Shown piece after piece: positions 26,735-35,652 of a stretch of 64,000 nt of DNA (its first letter is position 1; each line of letters starts with the position of its first letter). A program made the translations under genes and the position numbers. This DNA comes from Psychrobacillus sp044762655 (GTDB lineage Bacteria; Bacillota; Bacilli; Bacillales_A; Planococcaceae), in NCBI RefSeq assembly GCF_044762655.1, contig NZ_JBIWER010000006.1:1-64000 (forward strand), in the 5' to 3' direction. The notes beneath the pieces were generated by a model that saw only the letters and a program-made list of their open reading frames with translations, did no database searches and had not been told where the DNA came from.

Positions 26735-26879
26735 TCGACTGGTTGATCGATTATCGTGTGCCATCGATCGATGTTATTGCTTGATCGATCGATTATTAGT
26801 CGCGATCGATCGATTATTAGTCGCGATCGATCGATTTTAATGCTGCATTGATCGATTATCCCTAACTATCGATCGATGC
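26732..26879. repeat. ATCGAT-rich palindromic array
   Basis: About 12 copies of the palindromic hexamer ATCGAT, often overlapping as GATCGATCGAT, fall in under 150 bases. Part is a tandem repeat of the 21-mer unit GATCGATCGATTATTAGTCGC (two full copies and the start of a third, about 26783-26836). It fills the gap between the DUF817 stop and the metH terminator and has no coding frame. Confidence 0.9.
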
Positions 26880-26892
26880 ACCAATATCTACG

Positions 26893-26926
26893 CGAAAAAG
26901 CACTGCCAAGGTGATGGCAGTGCTTT
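26893..26926 (-). terminator. Terminator of the metH operon
   Basis: Perfect 12-bp stem AAAGCACTGCCA and complement with a 6-base loop, flanked by A/T runs, five bases beyond the metH stop. Confidence 0.9.
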
Positions 26927-26930
26927 CTTA

Positions 26931-29900
26931 TTAGTCTACGACAAAATATCGTGCGTCTGGATGTGCAAATACAATGGCAGAAACAGATGCTTCTGGTTCC
27001 ATCATGAATTCCTCTGTGAGCTGTACTCCAATATCTTCGGGTTTGATCAGACTAAACAGTTTTGCTTGATCATCTAAGTTAGGGCAGGCTGGATAACCGA
27101 AGGAGAAACGCTGCCCTTGGTATTTTGCGGCAAAGCGGTCTCGCATTGTGAAATCCGTTGCGTCTGGGAATCCCCATTGGTCTCGAATTTCTTGATGTAT
27201 ACGTTCGGCAAAACCTTCTGCCAATTCAAGCGCAGTTGCCTGCAACGCATGGCTTTCCAAAAATTTACCTTGTTCCTTCAGTTCTGCCGCTGCCGCACGA
27301 ACTCCATGTCCTGCGGTTACTAGCATAAATGCTACGTAGTCCATTTCTCCACTATCCACCGATTTTAAATAATCGGCTAAACAAAGGAATGGCTCGACGG
27401 ATTGGCGAGGGAATGTGAATCGTTCGATTTCTGTTTTTGCATCGACTGGGTCATAAATTATTACATCGTCGCCATCTGATTGGGCAGGGAAAAATTGATA
27501 CATGCCCTGTGGCTTCAGAATGTCGGATTTTAAGTACGCTGTGACTAATTCATGCAATCCAGTTGCACGCTCATCACCCTCTACTAATAATTTATCGTTA
27601 TACCCCTTTAACCCTAAATGATGACCAATTAGTGTCCGCATATTCACATATGGATGTAGGTGGGAAACCGAATAATCTTTTAATAGATGACGTCGAACAT
27701 CCTTTGGTACATATACCTGAACATCTTCTCGAACAGTTTTCACTGGTTTTTCTAAAACAGCTACCGCCTGTTTGTTCGCTCGATTGGCTTCCGCTATTTT
27801 TCGTTTCTCTTGCTGAACTTCTAGCTCACCCAACAAAGTCACTTTATCCTCTTCATTTTGCAATCGATTGGCAAGGTCTAGTCCCTGCATGGCATCTTTC
27901 GCATATAGGACTGGACCATCGTATTCAGCCGATATCTTCGTTTCTGTAAAACGACGGGAAAGTGCCGCTCCCCCTACAAGTATAGGTACGTCAATACCTG
28001 CTTCTTTAAAATCCTGCGCAGTGATGACCATTTGCTGGGCAGATTTTACAAGTAGTCCAGAAAGTCCGATCATATCAGGCTTTTCCTTCCGTATAACCTC
28101 TATCAAAGTTGCAGGAGTTACTTTGATACCTACATCAATTACTTTATATCCATTATTACTCAATATAATATCAACAAGGTTTTTTCCGATGTCATGCACA
28201 TCGCCTTTAACGGTCGCAAGAACGATTTTGCCCTTACCAGAATCATCCTCTTTTTTCTCCATAAACTGCTCCAAATAGGCTACAGATGCCTTCATCACAC
28301 CAGCACTTTGCAGAACCTCAGCAACTATTAGCTGATTGTCATTAAATAGACGACCTACCTCGGCCATCCCCTTCATCAATGGACCATTAATGACATCTAG
28401 CGGTGCGTCATACATTTGAAGTGCAGCCTCTAAGTCTGGGATCAGCCCTTCTTTCGTTCCTTCAATAACATAATAAGCAAGACGTTCTGGCACTGTTTTT
28501 GGAATATCAGCCTCGGTCTTCTCTTTCTTTTTATCACGATAAAAATCAGTGAAATCAGCAAGAGTTTGATCGGTCGTTGTAAATAATAGCTCATTGGCCA
28601 TATCGATTTCCTGTTTAGGAATAGAAGCATATCTTTCAAGCTTCTCCGTATTTACAATGGCATAGTCTAAACCCGCTTGCGTACAGTTGTATAAGTAAAC
28701 AGCATTCAATACTTCGCGACCAACTGGTGGAAGACCAAAGGATACATTACTAACTCCTAAAACAGTCAATGCTCGTGGCATTTTTTCTTTTATTAGACGA
28801 ATGCCCTCAATCGTTTCTACTGCTGATCCGATGTATTGCTGATCCCCTGTTCCGACTGGGAAAACAAGTGGATCAAATATGATATCCTCTGGTGCAAGTC
28901 CCCATTTATTTACTAATAAATCATAAGAACGCTCTGCAATTTCTAACTTCCGCTCTCGTGTTACCGCCATTCCAGTTTCATCAATGGTACCAACTACTAC
29001 TGCTGCACCGTATTTTTTCACTAAAGGCATTACCGCTTCAAAGCGTTCTTCACCATCCTCCAAGTTAATAGAGTTGATGATTGTTTTTCCTTGCGAATAC
29101 TTAAGTGCTGCTTCTATCACTTTCTCATCCGTCGAATCAATAACAAGAGGAACTTTCACTTTTTTCACTACTTCTTTCATGAAGTTAGTCATGTCCTCCA
29201 GTTCATCTCGGTCAGGATTCGCTAGGCAAATATCGATAACGTGAGCTCCACCTTTAACCTGTGCTCGTGCAATTTCAGAGGCTTCTTCAAACTTTTCATC
29301 AACGATTAAACGTTTGAATTTACGAGAGCCTATTACATTTGTTCGTTCTCCTATGAACAACGGACGCATGGATTCGTCATATTGAAGAGGTTCGATGCCA
29401 GATACGACATGTCCTTGGCGACCTGTCTCTGCAGGCTTACGTGGTGCTAAATCCTTTACTGCCTCACGCACTGCTTGTATATGAGCTGGTGTCGTTCCAC
29501 AGCATCCACCAACCACATTTAACCAGCCTTTTTCTGCAAAACCACGGAGTTTTTTAGATAGTGATTCCGGTGATTCATGATAATGTCCTTCCTCATCTGG
29601 CAACCCAGCATTTGGGTAACAGCTTATGTAGCCATCTGATAGTTCCGATAGCGAACGAATGTGATCCGTCATAAATTCAGGACCCGTCGCACAATTCAAG
29701 CCGACAGAAAGTGGCTTAATATGCTCGATGGAAATATAAAATGCTTCAATACTTTGTCCCGCAAGTGTCGTTCCCATTGGCTCTATAGTTCCAGAAATCA
29801 TAATTGGCAGCTCTTTTTCCAGTTCCTCAAATGCCTGATTAATACCAATTGTTGCAGCTTTTACGTTCAGCATATCCTGGCTAGTTTCCAATAAAATAAC

Positions 29901-30371
29901 ATCTACTCCACCTTCTACTAAAGCCTTTGCCTGCACATAAAAGTCGGTTGTAAGTTCATCAAATGTAATACCACCAGTGACTGACAACGTTTTGGTCGTT
30001 GGTCCCACCGCCCCTGCTACAAACCGCGGCCAATCAGACGTAGAATATTCCTCTGCACAGACCTTTGCAAGCTTGGCAGCACGAAAGTTAATATCATGCG
30101 CCTGATCACCAAGATCATATTCATTTAACACTACTGGAGTGCCACCAAAAGTATTCGTACAAATGATATCTGCTCCAGCCTCTAAATATGCACGGTGGAC
30201 ATGTTCAATCACATCCGGTTTGATGATATTTAAATACTCATTACAGCCGTCGTATTCTTCTCCTCCGAAATCCTCAGGACTAAGATCCGCATTTTGAATC
30301 ATCGTTCCCATTGCACCATCAATTATTAATATTCTCTCTTGGAGTTGTTGCTCAATTAGATGTTTGGACAT
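26931..30371 (-). CDS. metH: Cobalamin-dependent methionine synthase
   Basis: A four-module enzyme of about 1146 residues that methylates homocysteine using methyl-tetrahydrofolate. Homocysteine domain (about 1-320) ends with the zinc site 'VVGGCCGTTP'; pterin domain (about 345-605) starts 'FIGERTNVIGS'; cobalamin domain (about 640-870) has 'DVHDIGKNLVDIIL', whose His ligates cobalt; the reactivation domain at the C-terminus has 'RAAAAELKE' and 'FGYPACPN'. I use the ATG ending at 30371 (N-terminus 'MSKHLIEQQ'), overlapping the upstream gene by about 20 bases; an alternative start ten codons earlier overlaps by 50. Second gene of an S-box operon. Confidence 0.96.
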   Translation of the reverse strand: MSKHLIEQQLQERILIIDGAMGTMIQNADLSPEDFGGEEYDGCNEYLNIIKPDVIEHVHRAYLEAGADIICTNTFGGTPVVLNEYDLGDQAHDINFRAAKLAKVCAEEYSTSDWPRFVAGAVGPTTKTLSVTGGITFDELTTDFYVQAKALVEGGVDVILLETSQDMLNVKAATIGINQAFEELEKELPIMISGTIEPMGTTLAGQSIEAFYISIEHIKPLSVGLNCATGPEFMTDHIRSLSELSDGYISCYPNAGLPDEEGHYHESPESLSKKLRGFAEKGWLNVVGGCCGTTPAHIQAVREAVKDLAPRKPAETGRQGHVVSGIEPLQYDESMRPLFIGERTNVIGSRKFKRLIVDEKFEEASEIARAQVKGGAHVIDICLANPDRDELEDMTNFMKEVVKKVKVPLVIDSTDEKVIEAALKYSQGKTIINSINLEDGEERFEAVMPLVKKYGAAVVVGTIDETGMAVTRERKLEIAERSYDLLVNKWGLAPEDIIFDPLVFPVGTGDQQYIGSAVETIEGIRLIKEKMPRALTVLGVSNVSFGLPPVGREVLNAVYLYNCTQAGLDYAIVNTEKLERYASIPKQEIDMANELLFTTTDQTLADFTDFYRDKKKEKTEADIPKTVPERLAYYVIEGTKEGLIPDLEAALQMYDAPLDVINGPLMKGMAEVGRLFNDNQLIVAEVLQSAGVMKASVAYLEQFMEKKEDDSGKGKIVLATVKGDVHDIGKNLVDIILSNNGYKVIDVGIKVTPATLIEVIRKEKPDMIGLSGLLVKSAQQMVITAQDFKEAGIDVPILVGGAALSRRFTETKISAEYDGPVLYAKDAMQGLDLANRLQNEEDKVTLLGELEVQQEKRKIAEANRANKQAVAVLEKPVKTVREDVQVYVPKDVRRHLLKDYSVSHLHPYVNMRTLIGHHLGLKGYNDKLLVEGDERATGLHELVTAYLKSDILKPQGMYQFFPAQSDGDDVIIYDPVDAKTEIERFTFPRQSVEPFLCLADYLKSVDSGEMDYVAFMLVTAGHGVRAAAAELKEQGKFLESHALQATALELAEGFAERIHQEIRDQWGFPDATDFTMRDRFAAKYQGQRFSFGYPACPNLDDQAKLFSLIKPEDIGVQLTEEFMMEPEASVSAIVFAHPDARYFVVD

Positions 30372-32211
30372 AGCTGAATTCTCTCTCTTTCTTACGATCA
30401 ATTTCTTGAATATAATGAATTAACTCAAGGGACATGTCATATCGGAAAAATGGTGTAATAATATAAATTCCGTTAAATAGTTCCGCTGCAGTATCGATTA
30501 GTTCCTTCGAAATCTGAATACCTTCTGCAGTAGCACGCTCTCTATCCTCCCCACATAAACGCATCCGCTCCAGTACTTCCTCGGACAACTTGATTCCGGG
30601 CACTTCATTATGAAGGAATTCAGAATTCCGACTATTAGTTAGTGGCATAATTCCGATAAAAATTGGCGTCGATAAATGTTTTGTGGCTTCATATATTTCA
30701 TGCATTTTTTCTTTTGAATAAACAGGCTGAGTGATAAAATAATCTGCTCCACATTCAATTTTCTTCTCAAGTCGCTTAACTGCACGATCAAGCACACGAA
30801 CATTTGGATTAAATGCAGCGGCTACAGAGAAGTTCGCTTTTTTACGAAGTGACTTTCCTGAGAAAGAAATTCCTTCGTTTAATTGTTTGATCAGCTGAAG
30901 TAGCTCTAAACTAGATACATCATAAACACTCGTGGCACCTGGGAAATCACCGATTTTGGTTGGATCTCCAGTTACCGCAAGAATATCATGAATGCCAAGT
31001 GCATCCAGTCCCATAAGATGAGATTGGAGACCGATTAAATTACGGTCACGGCATGTAATATGTGCAAGTGGACGGATATTATTTTCATACTTTAACATCG
31101 AACCCATTGCCATATTGCTAATTCGTGGAGAAGCCAGTGAATTATCTGCCATCGTCACTGCATCAATTCCAGCCGCATATAGCTTTTCCGCCCCTTCCAT
31201 AAAGGTAGTTGTATCAAGGTGACGAGGGGTATCTAATTCTACGATAATCGTTCGTTCTGTCTTCGCCTTTTCATGTAACGGTTTTGTGTTAGTCGGCTTG
31301 GCATCTTGAATAATGATCGGCTTTTTCTTCGTTACTACTTTATTTGTAATAGGCGCTAAATGACCAATATGTTTTTTCACTGCTTCAATATGCTTTGGTG
31401 TCGTCCCACAGCAACCTCCTATTAATCGGACCCCTGCATCCCTCAAATATAACGCAGCCTTCCCAAAATAATCTGCATCAGACTCATAGACAATTCTTCC
31501 TTCATCTATATCAAGCAGACTGGCATTGGGATAAGCTGATAGGAATGCTTTTTCCGGAAGCTTTACTCCCTCAAACGCTTGAATGGTATGATGGGGACCG
31601 AGTCGACAGTTGACTCCCACAATGTTCGCTCCAATTGCTTCTAGCTGATGTAGTGCATCATTCAGCGATAAGCCATTTTGCAAAATACCAGGATCATGCA
31701 TAGATACTTGGGCAATGATTGGGATATCCGTTAGTGTACGAAGATGAGTCACAGTAGTCTTTAATTCTTCCAAATCATAATAGGTTTCGAGTAATAGACC
31801 ATCTGGATCACCGGCTAATAAGTTGAGTGCCTGCTGGTCAAGTGAATGGATAATTTCTTGGAGTGTGGCATCACTTTTTCGTATCCCACGAATACCTCCA
31901 ATCGTCCCGAGGACAAATTGATTGCCCGGTGCTGCAGCTCTTTTCGCAATTTGGATGGCCGCTTCATTTATTTCTTTTACTTGATTTTCTAATCCGTAGC
32001 GCGCCAGTTTAATGGCATTCGCCCCATATGTATTCGTTTGAATAATATCTGCTCCAGCCACAATATAGTCCTGATGAATCTTCTCAATAATTTCCGGCTT
32101 CTGAATATTTAGTTCCTCATTGCAATAGTCAATACCGTACGAATAAAGTAGTGTTCCCATCGCTCCATCGGCCGTCAATATTGACGTCTCCAATTTTTCT
32201 AATAAACCCAT
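30352..32211 (-). CDS. Bifunctional homocysteine S-methyltransferase / methylenetetrahydrofolate reductase
   Basis: About 619 residues, matching the YitJ type of Bacillus. The N-terminal half is a homocysteine methyltransferase ('LTADGAMGTLLYSYG', zinc site 'LIGGCCGTTPKHI'); the C-terminal half from about 325 is a MetF-like flavoprotein ('VELDTPRHLDT', 'LAVTGDPTKIGD', 'YFITQPVYSKEKM'). It supplies methyl-THF to the adjacent MetH. The start is the ATG ending at 32211, after AAAGGATGG; the reading frame stays open 62 codons further upstream only because it runs through the S-box riboswitch, which is not coding. Confidence 0.94.
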   Translation of the reverse strand: MGLLEKLETSILTADGAMGTLLYSYGIDYCNEELNIQKPEIIEKIHQDYIVAGADIIQTNTYGANAIKLARYGLENQVKEINEAAIQIAKRAAAPGNQFVLGTIGGIRGIRKSDATLQEIIHSLDQQALNLLAGDPDGLLLETYYDLEELKTTVTHLRTLTDIPIIAQVSMHDPGILQNGLSLNDALHQLEAIGANIVGVNCRLGPHHTIQAFEGVKLPEKAFLSAYPNASLLDIDEGRIVYESDADYFGKAALYLRDAGVRLIGGCCGTTPKHIEAVKKHIGHLAPITNKVVTKKKPIIIQDAKPTNTKPLHEKAKTERTIIVELDTPRHLDTTTFMEGAEKLYAAGIDAVTMADNSLASPRISNMAMGSMLKYENNIRPLAHITCRDRNLIGLQSHLMGLDALGIHDILAVTGDPTKIGDFPGATSVYDVSSLELLQLIKQLNEGISFSGKSLRKKANFSVAAAFNPNVRVLDRAVKRLEKKIECGADYFITQPVYSKEKMHEIYEATKHLSTPIFIGIMPLTNSRNSEFLHNEVPGIKLSEEVLERMRLCGEDRERATAEGIQISKELIDTAAELFNGIYIITPFFRYDMSLELIHYIQEIDRKKEREFSYVQTSN

Positions 32212-32232
32212 CCTGTATCCATCCTTTCCCAT

Positions 32233-32263
32233 ATAAAAAAGCCTTCTATAAAAAGAAGGCTTT
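32233..32263 (-). terminator. S-box-controlled terminator
   Basis: Minus-strand hairpin AAGCCTTCT/AGAAGGCTT then TTTTT, between the SAM aptamer and the ribosome site of the methyltransferase/MTHFR gene. Confidence 0.9.
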
Positions 32264-32279
32264 ACGTGTATGCAAGATA

Positions 32280-32394
32280 CTACCTTCTCATCTACCAAAC
32301 TTTTGCAAAGTCTGCTGGATTTAGCACCTGACCAATATGGCTGGTTGCTGAAGCGTCGTAGGGCCAGTCCCTCGGCTTCTCTTGATAAGAATTT
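32280..32394 (-). promoter_or_regulatory. SAM-I (S-box) riboswitch
   Basis: Minus strand shows the conserved S-box series: P1 arms TTCTTATC/GATGAGAA, 'AAGAGAAGCCGAGGGACTGG', 'CCCTACGACGCTTCAGCAAC', 'GGTGCTAAATCCAGCAGA' and 'TTGGTAGATGAGAAGG'. It binds S-adenosylmethionine and favours the terminator at 32233-32263, switching off the methionine-synthesis operon when SAM is abundant. Confidence 0.96.
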
Positions 32395-32496
32395 CATTAT
32401 TCAATTTTCTAATTAGACATATCGTACCTTTATTCAACTAAAGCGTCAAGAGTGTTTTGAATTTTCTATTGATTTTTTGGGGATGGCGGGGGCGAT

Positions 32497-32612
32497 TCCG
32501 GTGATTTTTTGGTTCTTTCGGGTGATTCTATTGGACATTCCGGCGATTCTTGAGTACATTCTGGTGATTCTCTTCTACATTCAGGTGATTCTAACAAACT
32601 TTCAGGTGTTTC
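32497..32612. repeat. 21-bp minisatellite, six units
   Basis: The core '(C/A/T)GG(T/C)GATTCT' recurs at exact 21-base steps (about 32500, 32521, 32542, 32563, 32584, 32605). On the minus strand the 21-base period gives an open frame of heptads ESPECxx/ESPERxx. It begins right at the NERD gene stop codon but in another frame. No ribosome site of its own is seen. Confidence 0.88.
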
Positions 32613-32614
32613 TT

Positions 32615-33562
32615 TCACCAAACCCACTTATACTTTCTATTTCTTGAAGTTCCTGTCTGGATTAGATTCATTGATTGCAAAAGTCTATGTGCGATCTCGC
32701 TTGATTCTAAATGGAGAAATGTTCTACATTGTTTGTTCGTTATAGTATCACTAATTAGCATAAACCAATCTCTAATAGCTTTTTCATGTGCAAACTTATC
32801 GAAATGACCACAGCTAGGGCAAATCCAACCACTTTTTCTTTTTATCATTCCATGAAAATTGCAGTTTTCACAGCAGACTCCACTCCGCAGGTCTTCAGGA
32901 TTAATTCCCCAGCGTACACACATTGGAAAGGGAATATAGGCTTGTTGACCGACTTTTATTTGACTGCAAAATTTCTCCATATCACCCGAATCAAAATATA
33001 CATTTTCACGAGGAAGATTTCGTAAGTAGACTGGGATAGTTTGTGGAAGAATAGCACTATGTTTTTTCGGGGGTTCTATTACTCTCACTTTCGGATTGCT
33101 CAGAACAATCACTCCGTGTATTGGGATAGTCATTACTTGTTTACCAAGCCATTCTTGAAGTAAATAAATATTTCTTGATAATTGAATTTCTGGACTTTCA
33201 AAAACATCGATTTTTCCTTCGGCTGTTTCCCTCTCTAACATTGCAGGATTTTGTTTGAAAAATAACTTTCCGTTTATATTTTTACTTTCTAGAATCACCA
33301 AAAAATAGGGAGTAAGAAAAATTGCATCCATTTGAAAGTAACCATTTGAATTCAATCCAATGTTTTCTACCAGAAGGTATTCAAAAGGAAATGTATATTT
33401 TTCAAACACTTCACTTATTTTACGTTCTCCATGCAAACCAGCTTTTGCGGCCTTTGCTTTTGCAATAATTATTTCCTTTTGCGGATGTGTTTCATTTAAA
33501 CGTTTCCCTAACATTTGGAGACCAATTAAATTGTATTCTCGTGAATCCATATCTCTCAGCAC
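32615..33562 (-). CDS. NERD-domain protein with zinc ribbon
   Basis: A 315-residue protein. The NERD (nuclease-related) domain covers about 35-160, with 'GERKISEVF', 'NGYFQMDAIFLTPYFLVILE' and 'SKNINGKLFF' matching the E..D..ExK-like restriction-nuclease core. A zinc ribbon follows ('CENC' and 'CPSC', about 16 residues apart), then a helical tail. The role is probably DNA-related but undefined. The start is a GTG (33562) with GGAGGTGATTT directly upstream; an ATG four codons later is less well placed. The minisatellite lies just past the stop. Confidence 0.85.
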   Translation of the reverse strand: MLRDMDSREYNLIGLQMLGKRLNETHPQKEIIIAKAKAAKAGLHGERKISEVFEKYTFPFEYLLVENIGLNSNGYFQMDAIFLTPYFLVILESKNINGKLFFKQNPAMLERETAEGKIDVFESPEIQLSRNIYLLQEWLGKQVMTIPIHGVIVLSNPKVRVIEPPKKHSAILPQTIPVYLRNLPRENVYFDSGDMEKFCSQIKVGQQAYIPFPMCVRWGINPEDLRSGVCCENCNFHGMIKRKSGWICPSCGHFDKFAHEKAIRDWFMLISDTITNKQCRTFLHLESSEIAHRLLQSMNLIQTGTSRNRKYKWVW

Positions 33563-33642
33563 AAATCACCTCCACCCGCATCGTATCACAACTAAAGAAA
33601 ATGTAAATTTTACTAAATAACCGACTATTCCATTTTCCCCAT

Positions 33643-33673
33643 AAAAAAAAGGCCAAAATTGAATTTTGGCCCG
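33643..33673 (-). terminator. Terminator of cgoX
   Basis: Minus-strand hairpin GGCCAAAATT/AATTTTGGCC and a seven-T run, six bases past the stop. Confidence 0.9.
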
Positions 33674-33678
33674 GAAAC

Positions 33679-35070
33679 TTACTCAACTATTGAATTGATT
33701 ATATTTTCTGCTGTTTCTTTACCGTTCTTGATACAAGCGACAATTCCAACTCCATAATAAGAACAGCCTGCAAGCAATACGTTTGGCATTGAATTTGCCA
33801 TTTTAGCTGTTAATGATTGAATCGCCCCTCCATGTGCGAGATGATAATTCGGCATTTGATCGTTCCATTTTGTTACTTCTATTACATGAGGCTTGCCCGT
33901 TAATTTCATGCTCATTTCAATATCTTGGAGGGCAACTTCTACCAGCTCTTCTTCAGTCATATTTTTCATACTTTCAAAGGCTGGACTTGCGCTCTTATAG
34001 AACATTCGAACAAGCAATTGATTGTCCTTAGAGGTGTGTGTCCATTTACGACTTGTCCAAGTGCAAGCATTACATTTCACATCGCTATTTTCAGAGACGA
34101 TAAAACCGGTGCCTTCTGCTGGAAGCTGTTCATCTGGAATATCAAAGCCGAGGTAGATGCTAATAAGGGATGAATTTTTAAGCTTGTCGAAATCAGTATC
34201 CAACTGGTCATCCTGAAGAATTTCCTGCGCCACTTGATGAGGTGCAGCGAGCACTACACTATCTGCTTCAATCATTTCTCCATTAGCCAATAAAACCATA
34301 TATCGGCCATCCTTCTTTTCCACTTTTTGCGTTGCCACACCTTTTATAATCGTAGATTCGCTCAGCACTTCCTCTAAGCGATCGATAAGAGTGGAAAGCC
34401 CATTTTGGAAAGAAATAAACTTTTTGTTTGCGGCAGCTTGAAATTTCGCTTTGTTTTCCTCTAACCCTTTAATAATACTGCCGTACTTATTTTTATAATC
34501 AATTAAGTAAGGCAGAGTTGTAGCAATAGTGAGCTTGTCCAAATCTCCGGAGTATACACCTGATAGCACAGGGACAATTTGCTTTTCCACTAATTCTTTC
34601 CCTAAGAAATATTCTAAAAATGAACCAACAGAGCTTTCCTTCGTGAAGGTTTCATTTTGTAATTCCAAATCCTTTAATGCTTCTTTTTTCCCAGCATCCG
34701 ACACTAGCGTACTGCTATTTAACGACTCGATGCTTGTGGGAATACCGAATACAGTGTCTGCTGGAATCGCATGTAGCTCATTGTTTGTGAAAATGTAGGA
34801 AATGCCTGTTGAGTTGTACACTTTTTCGCCTTCAAGCTGCAACTCTTCTATTAATTGTGTGATTGCTTCGTCCCTCGCAACAATTGAATCCGCACCAACC
34901 TCCATGATGAAGTTGTCTTGCTGCTTCGTATGTATCTTACCACCTAAAAACTCATTTGCTTCAACTAGTACTAGTTCTAAATCTAAAGACTTTACCTTTT
35001 TAAGCTTTTGCAAATAATGCATCGTAGAAAGTCCTGTTATTCCTCCACCTATGACAACTACTTTTTTCAC
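33679..35070 (-). CDS. hemY: Coproporphyrinogen III oxidase (HemY/CgoX type)
   Basis: A 463-residue FAD enzyme that in Gram-positives oxidises coproporphyrinogen III to coproporphyrin III in the coproporphyrin-dependent haem pathway. FAD-binding 'VVVIGGGITGLSTMHYLQ' at the N-terminus with 'EANEFLGGKIHT' following; 'NVLLAGCSYYGVGIVACIKN' is the C-terminal flavin motif. Start is GTG at 35070 with GAGGAG upstream. Here it stands alone, not with hemE/hemH as in Bacillus subtilis. Confidence 0.93.
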   Translation of the reverse strand: MKKVVVIGGGITGLSTMHYLQKLKKVKSLDLELVLVEANEFLGGKIHTKQQDNFIMEVGADSIVARDEAITQLIEELQLEGEKVYNSTGISYIFTNNELHAIPADTVFGIPTSIESLNSSTLVSDAGKKEALKDLELQNETFTKESSVGSFLEYFLGKELVEKQIVPVLSGVYSGDLDKLTIATTLPYLIDYKNKYGSIIKGLEENKAKFQAAANKKFISFQNGLSTLIDRLEEVLSESTIIKGVATQKVEKKDGRYMVLLANGEMIEADSVVLAAPHQVAQEILQDDQLDTDFDKLKNSSLISIYLGFDIPDEQLPAEGTGFIVSENSDVKCNACTWTSRKWTHTSKDNQLLVRMFYKSASPAFESMKNMTEEELVEVALQDIEMSMKLTGKPHVIEVTKWNDQMPNYHLAHGGAIQSLTAKMANSMPNVLLAGCSYYGVGIVACIKNGKETAENIINSIVE

Positions 35071-35232
35071 CCGTTACCACTCCTCATTTCAATTCATACC
35101 ACTAGTATAAGTGTTTTTAAAAATATCGGATATGATTTACCTCACTGTCTGAAAGTAAATTATGAACAAATAGAGAAGTTAGTTCAAAAGGCATTGTTTA
35201 GTAGTAAATATGAATAGGAGGAGATAATAAGC

Positions 35233-35499
35233 ATGCAGAGGGTAAAATTCATGTGGAAACTATTTTTAAATCAACCTGTCTGGTTTAAAGCTGTTATTAC
35301 CATTACTTTCCTAACTTCAATCATTTTTAGTAGTTCCTACTTTTCTGAAAATGACTATTATGAGGGCATTTCCAAACTGGCTGCCGCACTATTCTTTGGA
35401 GTTTGTGGATATAAAACTCGAAGAAATAGGCAAACATTTATTATCTTTTTTATCCTATCGGCATTCTGTTTGCTGATAGCAATTTGGGCATTTTTATAA
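35233..35499 (+). CDS. Small two- or three-span membrane protein
   Basis: An 88-residue hydrophobic protein: segments near 16-36, 45-60 and 66-88, with a basic loop 'GYKTRRNRQTF' between the last two. ATG at 35233 follows AGGAGGAGATAATAAGC. No recognised domain; it resembles generic Bacillales small membrane proteins. Monocistronic, with its own terminator. Confidence 0.7.
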   Translation: MQRVKFMWKLFLNQPVWFKAVITITFLTSIIFSSSYFSENDYYEGISKLAAALFFGVCGYKTRRNRQTFIIFFILSAFCLLIAIWAFL

Positions 35500-35509
35500 A
35501 GTTAAAAAT

Positions 35510-35535
35510 AAAAAGGCCCTACAAGGTCCTTTTTA
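35510..35535 (+). terminator. Terminator of the 88-residue membrane protein gene
   Basis: Hairpin AAAAAGG...CCTTTTT after the stop, with T-rich 3' side; the stem is A/T heavy. Confidence 0.65.
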
Positions 35536-35601
35536 TTATGTCCTCTTTTGTTACTTCATATTTAAATTTATTGCTTGCATCTCCCTCAAACTTTTACATA
35601 T

Positions 35602-35634
35602 ACTAAAATATAGTTTAGTAAAAAATATTTTAGT
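35602..35634. promoter_or_regulatory. Inverted repeat, likely operator of the HTH gene
   Basis: Perfect 10-base arms ACTAAAATAT (35602-35611) and ATATTTTAGT (35625-35634) with a 13-base spacer, ending 18 bases before the HTH gene start. A third half-site TTTAGT lies in the spacer. The position suits autoregulation; binding is inferred. Confidence 0.55.
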
Positions 35635-35652
35635 AAAGGGAGGATACTTAAA

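Noticed and set aside
26732..26879. CRISPR array interpretation of the ATCGAT repeats
   Set aside because: Units are palindromic and too short, no unique spacers of regular length, no cas genes in the window.
32212..32397. N-terminal 62-codon extension of the methyltransferase/MTHFR gene
   Set aside because: It is the S-box aptamer and terminator read as codons; the ATG ending at 32211 has the ribosome site.
32497..32612. CRISPR interpretation of the 21-bp repeats
   Set aside because: Period is 21 bases in total with no room for spacers; it is a tandem minisatellite.
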